NCBI GenBank assembly: GCA_950097015.1
Contig: CATNEN010000007.1
Coordinates: 10,355,001-10,419,000, forward strand
Origin: Macrostomum hystrix
Lineage: Eukaryota > Platyhelminthes > Macrostomidae
Length of the DNA stretch: 64,000 nt
Direction of reading: 5' to 3'
How positions within the stretch are numbered: the first letter of the stretch is position 1; every line of letters starts with the position of its first letter. Positions 45,317 through 55,880 of the stretch are shown here, piece after piece. The position numbers were made by a program, and so were the translations under genes. The notes beneath the pieces are model-generated. The model searched no databases. It saw only the letters and a program-made list of their open reading frames with translations, and was not told the origin of the DNA.

Positions 45317-47507
45317 TGAATGCAATGTTTTCATGCTATCTTACAGGAATAACACTACTTACAGCTAGTATGATGAGAATATAATTTGAGCTGCTAACTT
45401 TTGCATGTGTTATTCCTGTGCTTATGGGAGCTGGGATCCAGTGCATAAAGCTAGCACTGGATTCGAGACTAATTTTCTCACAGCTGACTCGCTTTTTGCA
45501 TCGCATTGTCTTGTCAATTCTCATTGTTGGATTATTGGCTGATTATTATTGTCCGCTTACTCGCACTCAATTGAATCTTCTGAGCCGATTTTGAGCTCGC
45601 TCCTTTGTTACGGTCTGTCTGTGCTCTGGTCTGTGTTTAAAATAATAAAACAAAATTTTTTTCTGTATATTCATTTCAAAATAATTAATTTCATGTCCTT
45701 TCAATTTCGAGCCAATCACTCTGCTTGTAAATGTACTTGTTGATAGCCAAGCTTCCTCAAGCAAAGCTGTGCAAATAGTGTAATATATTAGTGTAGTTTA
45801 AAAGCTGTACATTAGACAAAGGAAGCCGGTTTAGTTGACGCAGAATGGAGATGCCGAACGAGGATTACTAATTAAAAGTACACCCGGGCTTATAAACAAA
45901 AAAAAACTGAAAGTATTATTCACTATGAAATTATTGCTTTGATTTAAAGTTAGCTTGAGTCTTGGAAAATTTCACATGCAGTTACTGGAAAAATGAGCGG
46001 TGTTGGGCCAGCCGAGTTACAAATATACTGGTAGAAGCGTCAAATGAGTCGAGCAAAGCATTGCCAGCAATGTACAGTTGAGTTCATGAAAATCCTAGCT
46101 AGGACCCAATCAGTCGAACTTTCTACATGAAAGCTACGAAGAGGACTGAAGAAAATTTATTTACTTCATTACTATGTAGTGTCTCTGCTCTGTGCGTGTG
46201 CGGGCCTGGGGTGAGAGGCAGTCCAGCTGCCGCCCCCTTCCCCGCTTGGCTTGCGGCTGTGTGTGAGGTGCCTGTGTTCAGGGGTCCAGATGGCGCGATG
46301 GGCGACTCCCGCCTAGTTCGCCGGCCTAGGGGCATGCCGTTCCTGTGTTTGTGCGTCAAGTGCCCCAGGCCCCCCTGCAATTTAAAAAAAATATGTGGTG
46401 TCTCTACTTTATATCTGTCTGACAATCGAGCATTACAGCAATAATAGTAGTATTAATTTATGACACCTCAGACGCCACACCCACCCTCAATTACCCCAGC
46501 TAATGCTGGTACCCAATTTAACAGCTGGGTGAACTGAAGCAATGCAGAGTTGTTCCAGTGGAGTTGGGAATCGAACCCCCGACCTTCAAGTCGTGAATCC
46601 GACTTCAAATATGAGAAATATACAATAAGAACCTTCTTCCCCATCGCCGTCTCACACGGACTCCACTCCAGCATAAGATAACTGTGTCGTAGCAAATATA
46701 CAATAAGAACCTTCTTCCCCATCGCCCTGTCTCACACGGACTCCACTCCAGCATAAGATAACTGTGTCGTAGCAAATATACAATAAGATATCGAATTGCC
46801 TGACAAAGCGGCAAGATGCAAATTAAAAAAAAGCAATACTGTGATTATAAATGCCATAAATGTATTTTCTATACTACTTACGGATGAAAACAAGTAGTAT
46901 ATATAGTATGCGCATGGATTGCATGATTCTCAAATACTCAACGTACATTTATCACTAACAACTTACACTCTTTCGGAATTTGAACGGGCGGTGCTATTTT
47001 TATTTGAACTACACTTAAATAAGAAGTGGACCTCGTTTTTAACTTATTTTTGGGCACCTACTGCACAATCTGTTCTCATAGGTAAGTCACTCAGTATATG
47101 TTTCAACTCTGCATGGATTGCAGATTTCTTGTACATACGTGGATCATGCTCAGGCTAAAGACTTTCTGAGTGTTTAAATGTAGAGTAGGAGTGATATCGA
47201 AGGGTATCGAACACAGACGTCAAATAAGGCAAATAAGGATTTAAAATAAAAAACTACAAAAAGCAATGACGCGTGGTCCAATGCTTCCTTGGCTCTGGTC
47301 TGAAGTGCAGGTCAGTCAGTTCTGTTCCTGTCAGGTTGCAATTCATTTATTTGCATGTCATTTTGGAAGTCATTGAAACTTTCATCAATTTGGAAGCCTT
47401 GATTATGCTTGCAAAGTCCTGATCAAAGGGGTATAAAGATAGGAAATGCGGTCTAGAGCATAGACTAATTATCTGTAGGGCTATTGTTAGGTTGGAGGCG
47501 GAGCAGC
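45317..47507. other. Spacer with SINE and a 78-bp tandem duplication
   Basis: 46463-46612 is a minus-strand family-1 SINE. 46617-46780 is a 78/79-bp direct duplication ('tacaataagaaccttcttcc' at 46621 and 46699, and a partial third copy). 46130-46400 is a GC-rich patch flanked by 'tagtgtctctgctct' and 'tggtgtctctacttt', possibly another short element. No gene is seen. Confidence 0.7.
46463..46612 (-). mobile_element. SINE family 1 (copy f)
   Basis: The reverse complement has a B-box (GGGTTCGATTCCC) followed by the family body 'cccagctgttaaattgggta' and 'ccagcattagctggggtaat'. Confidence 0.8.
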
Positions 47508-49322
47508 TTAGAAGTGGCGCGACAGCGAGAGCAGCTGCTGCTCCATGAACTCGGGGGCCCAGCCAGTCAGCAGCAGCACTGGCCGGATGGTCCACGGGGT
47601 GGCCAGCTCGCGCAGCCGGCCCACCGGCATGGCAGCAATGTCCCTGGCGGTGTCCTCCGGCGAGGCGAAGGGCAGGCTCACCTTGTAGTACTGGCTGCTC
47701 GGCCGAGCGGTGAATGGGAGAGCAAAATTAATGGGCGAAATGACTTATAAAACGGAGCTTTTGAACTGCTGAGAAGATGAGATTAGATGTGGGACAAGCT
47801 GTTGAGAAGATGAGATTAGATGTGGGACAAGCTGTTGAGAAGATGAGATTAGATGTGGGACAAGCTGTTGAGAAGATGAGATTAGATGTGGGACAAGCTG
47901 TTGAGAAGATGAGATAAGATGTGGGACAAGCTGTTGAGAAGATGAGATTAGATGTGGGACAAGCTGTTGAGAAGATGAGATTAGATGTTGGACAAGCTGT
48001 TGAGAAGATGAGATTAGATGTGGGACAAGCTGCTGAGAAGATGAGATTAGATGTGGGACAAGCTGTTGAGAAGATGAGATTAGATGTAGGACAAGCTGCT
48101 GAGAAGATGAGATTAGATGTGGGACAAGCTGTTGAGAAGATGAGATTAGATGTGGGACAAGCTGTTGAGAAGATGAGATTAGATGTGGGACAAGCTGTTG
48201 AGAAGATATGATTAGATGTTGGACAAGCTGTTGAGAAGATGAGATTAGATGTGGGACAAGCTGCTCAGCTCACGGAATGGCCCGTCGCGCGCTCTCGGTG
48301 CCGATGCTGCCCAGCACGGCCAGGCCGGCGTGCACAGCCGAGCCGTTCATCGCCAGCTCCTGGCGCAGCGCCGAGAAGAAGCCCTCCAGAGCGCGCTTGG
48401 AGGCGCAGTACTCGTAGCAGTAGGGAATGGGCAGGCGGGCTGCGGCCGAGGACACCAGCACGAGGCTGCCGGCGGACTTCTCCAGGTGCGGCAGGGCGGC
48501 TCTGGCTGCCTCCGCGTAGCTTAAGTAGTTCGTCTGCATGGCGGCACGCTGGGTGACAGCCGAGTCTGGGGCCGCCCGCGGCAGCGTGGCAAACTCCGAC
48601 GGGCTGATGTGATTGACAGCCACAATGTCCAGACTGCCGTCCATCGCTGCGGCGGCGGCGGTCACGAGGCGGGCGGCTTCGCCAGGCTGCGACATGTCGC
48701 CGGCGATCGGGTGCACGCTGGCTGCGCCGCGGTGGCGGCACTCGGCGGCCACCTGCATGGAGGAGGCAGGGGGAAAATCAACAAGAGAGAAGAGCAGGGG
48801 GTGGGAAGAGCAAGGGGTGGGAAGAGCAAGGGGTGGGAAGAGCAAGGGTGGGAAGAGCAAGGGGTGGGAAGAGCAAGGGGTGGGAAGAGCAAGGGGTGGG
48901 AAGAGCAAGGGGTGGGAAGAGCAAGGGTGGGAAGAGCAAGGGGTGGGAAGAGCAAGGGGTGGGAAGAGCAAGGGGTGGGAAGAGCAAGGGGTGGGAAGAG
49001 CAAGGGGTGGGAAGAGCAAGGGTGGGAAGAGCAAGGGGTGGGAAAAGCAAGGCATGAGAAATCCCTTGTCCCGCACCTTCTGCAGCGAGTCCAGACTCCT
49101 GGCGTGGATGGTCACGTGAGCGCCCAGCTCGGAGTAGACGTACGCCAGGGCCTCACCGATGCCCCTGCTGGAGCCGGTGACCAGAACCCGCTTGCCAGCA
49201 GAGTTGTCCCGGCTGGCCCGGTACCAGCTGCCGGCCCACAGGTCGAACAGGAGGCTGCGGGCCAGGCCGAATGCCAGCAGGCAGAGCGGCAGGCCCAGGA
49301 TGGCCTTGGCTAGCAGGTGCAT
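47508..49322 (-). CDS. 11-beta-hydroxysteroid dehydrogenase 1-like SDR
   Basis: Exons 49077-49322, 48274-48752 and 47508-47697 (phases 0 and 2), about 304 residues, the size of HSD11B1. The N-terminus is a hydrophobic anchor (MHLLAKAILGLPLCLLAFGL). The NAD(P) motif is TGSSRGIGEA. The NHI motif (VNHISPSEFA), Ser in LVLVSSAAA and the YCASK catalytic pair follow, then VLGSIGTESA as in the HSD11B1 subgroup. The C-terminus is WTIRPVLLLTGWAPEFMEQQ. Likely an ER-membrane NADP-dependent oxidoreductase of steroid- or other carbonyl substrates; exact substrate unknown. The start at 49322 is chosen because it opens directly on the anchor. Intron 1 (324 bases) has no stop and length 3n. Both introns are minisatellites. 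Confidence 0.88.
47770..48265 (-). repeat. 33-bp minisatellite filling SDR intron 2
   Basis: About 15 units, 'gatgagattagatgtgggac' plus 'aagctgttgagaa' on the plus strand. It begins about 8 bases downstream of the exon 2 donor (48273). Confidence 0.95.
48783..49045 (-). repeat. 16-bp minisatellite in SDR intron 1
   Basis: About 17 units of 'gagcaaggggtgggaa' (some 15 bp). It begins about 30 bases from the exon 1 donor. On the gene strand the frame through the array is open and joins exon 1 to exon 2. Confidence 0.95.
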
Positions 49323-50778
49323 CGCGGCTGAAACTGGGCGGTTTCGGGGGCAGCTGATTCTACCATAGACAGGAGAGCAAAGTGCACAGCGGTTGTTTTT
49401 AGTCACAATGAGTTAGCAATTTGCGTTAAGAACGTGAATGCATGTATAACTAGTTATTAGATCTTCCTGTTTTCCCCGAGAAAAAATATCCTGCCCTCTT
49501 CCGACCTCTACTTACTATCACCTCTAGTTCTACCCCATTAGATCTCAAATCCTCTCAACTCTACCTGCCTTGATCTCCAAAACTCAACTCGCTTCGATCC
49601 AAATCCCCTAAACTCAACTCGCTTCGATCCAAATACCCTAAACTCAACTCGCTTCGATCCCAAATCCCCTAAACTCAACACGCTTCGATCTCAAATCATG
49701 TTATATTTTCTCCCTCAGATCTCAAATTTCCTCACCTCTAGTCTCATGGATCTCAGTCTCAATCCCAAAATTCAATTTTAGACAATTAAATCCAAATCTT
49801 TCAGGAATTAACAGTGAAAGCACTGAAGCACTTTCTCAAGTCTCATTTCTGGTCACAAAACACTTTCAACAAAAGGCACCTTCAGACAGCACGAAAAACC
49901 ACTGCTATGCCAACAGCAAGCAGAGTTCAAAACTGTATTTGAGACATGGCTAGACCAGTCTAAAAAAACAAGAAAAAATGAAGCAAAGCAGAGCGCTGTC
50001 TAACAAAAGGAGCCCAGATAGATAATCAAAGCAGACTTGCCTGCTACAGTCATAGAAAACAGAATGGTCAGCTAGCACAGCCAAGATACATCTCTTCCAA
50101 AAAGAATGCTATGAAAAGAGAGAAAGGTAAAATTGTTTATCACAGCTACAACTTAAGCACAGGACAGGTTAAAGTCTAATTTAAAAGAACTTCAAAGCAA
50201 AAACTTAGCTAAATAGCAAGCAAACAGTTGCAAGTATGCAGCGGATAATATAAGGGAAAGTGTGGGGAAATCTGTGTGGGATGGGTGTGGGTAAATCTGT
50301 GTGGGATGGGTGTGGGGAAATCTGTGTGGGATGGGTGTGGGGAAATCTGTGTGGGATGGGTGTGGGGAAATCTGTGTAGAATGTGTGTGGGGAAATCTGT
50401 GTGGGATGGGTGTGGGGAAATCTGTGTGGGATGGGTGTGGGGAAATCTGTGTGGGATGGGTGTGGGGAAATCTGTGTGGGATGGGTGTGGGGAAATCTGT
50501 GTGGGATGGGTGTGGGGAAATCTGTGTGGGATGGGTGTGGGGAAATCTGTGTGGGATGGATTTGGGGAAATCTGTGTGGGATGGGTGTGGGGAAATCTGT
50601 GTGGGATGGGTGTGGGGAAATCTGTGTGGGATGGGTGTGGGGAAATCTGTGTGGGATGCGTGTGGGGAAATCTGTGTGCGGTGGGTGTGAAAAGTGAGCC
50701 TCTAAAAACAGATTTCGCAGCAACATCGTCAATAGTTCGAGTCATTAACAGTGCCGAGTCTCCAGGACTACTGAAGGC
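49323..50778. other. Spacer with two minisatellites
   Basis: 49560-49690 has four units of 'aaactcaactcgcttcgatc' plus 'caaatcccct' (about 31 bp). 50255-50690 has about 17 units of a 25-bp 'gggatgggtgtggggaaatc' plus 'tgtgt' repeat. The rest is AT-rich. It must hold the SDR promoter and the MINDY-like 3' UTR; no clear motif is visible. Confidence 0.8.
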
Positions 50779-53700
50779 TCAGAAGAACGGAGTCACGCCC
50801 TCTGGCCACTCTACCTGAGCGCCGGGCCAGCGAGTCTGAATGAGGCGCTCCAGCAGGTGGCCCCGCTGGTGCTGCTGGTGCTGCAGCTGCTCATCGTCTT
50901 CCTCAGCAGCTGGATCTTCGGGCGAGGCGGTGGAAATTGCCGCCGATATCGGCAGCGGCTGCGACTGACGTCGCCGGCGCTGCAGCTCCTCCTGCTGCTG
51001 CTCCTGCAGCATCTGGCGGTAGCGGCGTCGGGCCGACTTACGTGCGGTGGCCACCCGGGCGAGGCGGGTGTCCACGGACAGGCGGCAGGGCCGGAACTGG
51101 CTGGCCAGGCCGGTGTAAAAGTGCAGGTGGAAGGCGGTCTCGGAGCGCCAGTGCTCCATGAGGCGCGAGTGCGTGCTGAACAGGAGGCCGGCCTGGCCGC
51201 GGTGCCGCACCAGCCAGATTGGGAAGCGGGGCGAGCGCAGCATGGAGCCCACGGCTGGCCGCGCCTGCAGCCGAGATTCCGCAGTGGGATTTGGATAAGG
51301 GTTTGAGGATTCTGCTGAAGCTTCTAGTGAGGCAGTGGGGATTCTAGTGAGGCAGTGGGAATTCTAATGAGGCAGTGGGGATTCTAGTGAGGCAGTGGGG
51401 ATTCTAGTGAGGCAGTGGGGATTCTAGTGAGGCAGTGGGGATTCTAGTGAGGCAATGGTAATTCTAATGAGGCAATGGGGATTCTAGTGAGGGAGTGGGG
51501 ATTCTAGTTTGGCAGTGGGGATTCTAGTTTGGCAGTGGGGATTCTAGTGAGGCAGTGGGAATTCTAATGAGGCAATGGGGATTCTAGTGAGGGAGTGGGG
51601 ATTCTAGTTTGGCAGTGGGGATTCTAGTGATGCAGTGGGGATTCAAGGATTTTTCACCTGTAGCAGTCCAACGTCAGGCCGCTCAGCCAGTCCTGTGCGC
51701 GGAGCCGGCAGCGGGGCTCCTGTATCCTGGTCAGCCAGTTGGCACCCATTGTGCAGGTAACGGCATGCGCTGCCAGTCAGCAGCAGGGCGAAGGCGGGCG
51801 TGGCCAGCTCCTCGTTATCGTTCAGCAGCGACGTCTTCGACGCGCCGTCCCAGTCGGCCTGAATCCGGAGGAAGCCGCGCGACAGGACCAGGCAGTAGAG
51901 GAACAGCAGGCAGCCGGGGTGCGACGGCGAGACGAACTGCGGGAGCGGCGACAGGGATTCCCCAATATGCTATTTCTAACAACAACTAAAAGCGCCCGCA
52001 GGCAAGCATCAGGAATAACATAATGCAGATATGAATGAGTATTCATAGATGATTTGCTGTGCATGAGTGTGCAGCATTAAAGTGTGATGACAAACCAAAT
52101 ATAACCAATTGAAAATCTGGAAAGCAGATAGCAGAAAGTCAGATGTGCAACAGAAATAAAAAAATCTGTGACTCCTGAAACTCTTAGAGAAAAAAGTGAG
52201 GTGCTTGAAGGAGCAGAGATAGGCAAGTGAAATGAGCGGCTTGTGTTACCTTCCCTGCCAGACGGACGGCTGAAAGGACATTCATTTTATTAATTAATAA
52301 ACTCTGCGAACAGACTGTCACTGGAATGGGGTGGCCGTGAACAGACAGGAATTGGGTGGCTGTCACTCTGTGAACAGACTGTCACTGGAATGGGGTGGCC
52401 GTGAACAGACAGGAATTGGGTGGCTGTCACACTGTGAACAGACAGGGATTGGGTGGCTGTCACACTGTGAACAGACAGGGATAGGGTGGCTGTCACACTG
52501 TGAACAGACAGGAATTGGGTGGCTGTCACACTGTGAACAGACAGGAATTGGGTGGCTGTCACACTGTGAACAGACAGGGATAGGGTGGCTGTCACACTGT
52601 GAACAGACAGGAATTGGGTGGCTGTCACACTGTGAACAGACAGGAATTGGGTGGCTGTCACACTGTGAACAGACAGGAATTGGGTAGCTGTCACACTGTG
52701 AACAGACAGGAATTGGGTAGCTGTCACACTGTGAACAGACAGGGATAGGGTGGCTGTCACACTGTGAACAGACAGGAATTGGGTAGCTGTCACACTGTGA
52801 ACAGACAGGAATTGGGTAGCTGTCACACTGTGAACAGACAGGAATTGGGTAGCTGTCACACTGTGAACAGACAGGAATTGGGTGGCTGTCACACTGTGAA
52901 CAGACAGGAATTGGGTAGCTGTCACACTGTGAACAGACAGGAATTGGGTAGCTGTCACACTGTGAACAGACAGGAATTGGGTAGCTGTCACACTGTGAAC
53001 AGACAGGAATTGGGTAGCTGTCACACTGTGAGCAGCTCACAAAGTTCTCCAGCCGCCGGAGTCCGTCGAGCAGTTCGGGCAGGGAGGTGAAGTAGAACAG
53101 ATGCAGCCGCTCCGTGAACCCGTCCACCCGGTACTGGTCGTCGCTTGTCACGTGACACTCGCCAGACGGCGCAGCCAGAGCTGCCCGGCGCCCTTCGCCG
53201 GCGCGCCAGAGAATGTCAGCCAGAGCCTCGAGCAGCAGAGCCGGCCGGCGGGCCGACTCCAGGGCCAGCAGGTGGGTGCGGAACCGCTCCGGACAGTCCG
53301 GCGGGAACAGCAGGCGGCGGAGCAGCTGGGCCTGGACGCACAGCACGAGTGCCTGGGTGGCGTCCCGGTGCGCCAGCAGGCCATAGGGGTGCGGCCCTGC
53401 CGCCTCCTGGAAGGCGAAGTGGGCGCGGTGCCACTCCTTGCAGAATGGATGCACGGCGTTGCCGAAGGTGACCTGGCGAAGGCGCAAGGCTTCGCTGCGG
53501 CTGATTGGTGCCCCGCCGAGCATCCGGTGGAAGCTGGCGACGCCGGAGCGCTGAATGGGCGGCAGCGGCGCCGGCACGGTGTAGGCCGGCCGCAGGCCAA
53601 GCACGATCTTCCGGCGCGGCTGGGCCGGCTCGCCCTCCGCCTCCGGTGGCATCGGCAGGGTGTCCTCGCGTTTCAGCGCCACCCTGTCCGACTCTGACAC

Positions 53701-54319
53701 CGCCGGCTGCAGGGGCCGAAGACCACTTTTCTGCCTGACAGGTTTGGGCGGCGGAATGAGAGCACTCAGTCCCAACTAGCCAGTTCCAGCTAGCCAGTCC
53801 TAATTAGCCAGTCCCAACTAGCCAGTCCCAACTAGCCAGTCCCAACTAGCCAATCACATCTAGCAAATCACAACTAGCCATTCCCAACTAGCCAGTCCCA
53901 GCTAGCCAATCACAACTAGCCAGTCCCAGATAGCCAATCACAACTAGCCAGTCCCAGCTAGCCAATCACAACTAGCCAGTCCCAGCTAGCCAGTCCCAAC
54001 TAGCTAATCCATTTAGCCAATCACAACTAGCCATTCCCAACTAGGCAGTCCCAACAAGCCAGTCCTGACAAACAGAAGTAAGTTTGAGAATATCATAAAT
54101 AAACCAGATTGATCCCATATCCCACCTGCGCAGAAAGCTGGCCTCCTTAAATGTCGGGTTCTCCACAAAGCTGAGCAATCGGTGCAGCCCGTTTGAGTCC
54201 ACCTCGAGGCGCTTGCGGCTGTTCAGCGACTCCCAGAGGCGGGCCCGGTCACGCTGGAAGGCGTCCTCGCTGTCCCAGCCGTCTGGCCTTTGCTGCTGCT
54301 GCTGCTGCTGCTGCTGCAT
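50779..54319 (-). CDS. MINDY-3/4-family protein lacking catalytic residues (MINDY-4B-like)
   Basis: Exons 54126-54319, 53041-53734, 51658-51936 and 50779-51264, all phases agree, about 550 residues. The family fold is visible: VTFGNAVHPFCKEWHRAHF, LLRRLLFP, ALADILWRAGEG, CLLFLYCLVLSRG, ALLLTGSACRYLHNG, MLRSPRFPIWLV and the C-terminal RLIQTRWPGAQVEWPEG. Active MINDY enzymes cleave Lys48-linked ubiquitin chains using a Cys in a GGPCG-type motif; here that stretch reads AHRDATQALVLCVQ, and the His after the FPIW motif is also replaced (Gln). So it is probably an inactive ubiquitin-binding relative. A poly-Gln run opens the N-terminus, and an upstream 5' exon or trans-splice acceptor (TTTTCAG at about 54330) is possible. 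Confidence 0.8.
51320..51640 (-). repeat. 20-bp minisatellite, MINDY-like intron 3
   Basis: About 16 units of 'attctagtgaggcagtgggg'. It starts about 18 bases from the exon 3 donor (51657). Confidence 0.95.
52320..53035 (-). repeat. 33-bp minisatellite, MINDY-like intron 2
   Basis: About 20 units; on the gene strand each contains CTGTCTGTTCACAG (acceptor-like). It starts within about 10 bases of the exon 2 donor (53040). The frame from exon 2 remains open through the array as an 11-residue Cys-containing repeat (CSQCDSYPIPV) and stops at 52363. Confidence 0.95.
53770..54060 (-). repeat. 14-bp-based minisatellite, MINDY-like intron 1
   Basis: Units 'cagtcccaactagc' and 'caatcacaactagc' in irregular alternation fill most of the intron between exons 1 and 2. 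Confidence 0.9.
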
Positions 54320-55880
54320 CTCAGCTGTTGAACTGAAAATTAAAGCCGAAAAGTGCTCAGAAATTTTTTACCGCACATTCCTCAATAACATTCACACTAG
54401 ATGGCCTAAGACAGCCATCTACGGTCGTAACTTAAATACAAAAGGCTTCCTGTTTGACCAGAAAAAAATAAAAGAAGCACAGAGAGAGAGAGCAAATTTC
54501 AATTAGAAAGTACGAGCTACATGTGTAATTATTAAAAAAATCATATAAAATAAAAAAACGTGTCATACCAATAATTAGCATTGCAAACACACGAGAGTAA
54601 CTGCGGCTGCTGACAACTTATCGCTCAATGCTACCACTATCTGTCTTAACTTTCCTTTGAATTTGACCCTACCGCTCTCAAGCTCACCCTACCTGTGCCT
54701 GTCACCGTACATCTCACCCTACCTGTGCCTGTCACCGTACATCTCACCCTACCTGTGCCTGTCACCGTACATCTCACCCTACCTGTGCCTGTCACCGTAC
54801 ATCTCACCCTACCTGTGCCTGTCACCGTACATCTCACCCTACCTGTGCCTGTCACCGTACATCTCACCCTACCTGTGCCTGTCACCGTACATCTCACCCT
54901 ACCTGTGCCTGTCACCGTACATCCCACCCTACCTGTGATAAAAAATTGTCTGCAACCAGAATCGGAAGAAGTCAACCTTTAAGCAAAGATTTGAAGTAAA
55001 ATGTTATCATTGTAAAATCATTCTTTCACTGTTCAAGGCACCTGAATAGAAAAGTACAAAAGTGGAGAGCTATTGTGACATTGAATTCGGTTGAAAACCT
55101 GACAATACTTCGCAAATGGTAAGATTGGCACCTGGTGACGCGTGATTGACAGCCCGGTGAAAGTAAAAGAGGGAATTGCGCAAGAAATTGGAAAATGACA
55201 GAATCATGACAGATCATTGTACACACTGGGTCTTAGTGGTGATATGAGCAAAAAAATTGTAGAAGGGGAACTTATCAATATCATAATATCATGCTTATCT
55301 TTGAGTCAATACCTCAAGCTTATCTTTGAGTCATGACCTCAAGCTTATCTTTGAGTCATGACCTCAAGCTTATCTTTGAGTCATGACCTCAAGCTTATCT
55401 TTGAGTCATGACCTCAAGCTTATCTTTGAGTCATGACCTCAAGCTTATCATGAAGGCATGACCTCAAGCTTATCTTTGAGTCATGACCTCAAGCTTATCA
55501 TGAAGGCATGACCTCAAGCTTATCATGAAGGCATGACCTCAAGCTTATCATGAAGGCATGACCTCAAGCTTATCATGAAGGCATGACCCCAAGCTTATCA
55601 TGAAGGCATGACCTCAAGCTTATCATGAAGGCATGACCTCAAGCTTATCATGAAGGCATGACCTCAAGCTTATCATGAAGGCATGACCTCAAGCTAATGA
55701 CTTCAGAAACATTTTTCCAATTAATCAGAAAAAAGGTATGAATAGAATTTTACTAATAAACTATTGCTAGTACCATAAACTAAATCACCTGCACCAAATA
55801 ATCCGTGGACTCATTAAGGTAGGCATTTAGTACAATCAAGCTTGAACAGTCTCCGGGTGCTATGCGGCCCCTTCAAGAGT
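54320..55880. other. Spacer with two minisatellites between MINDY-like and NAGA genes
   Basis: 54690-54930 has eight 30-bp units ('tctcaccctacctgtgcctg' plus 'tcaccgtaca'). 55295-55695 has 25-bp units 'tcaagcttatctttgagtca' plus 'tgacc', switching midway to a 'catgaaggcatga' form. No other gene is seen. Confidence 0.85.
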
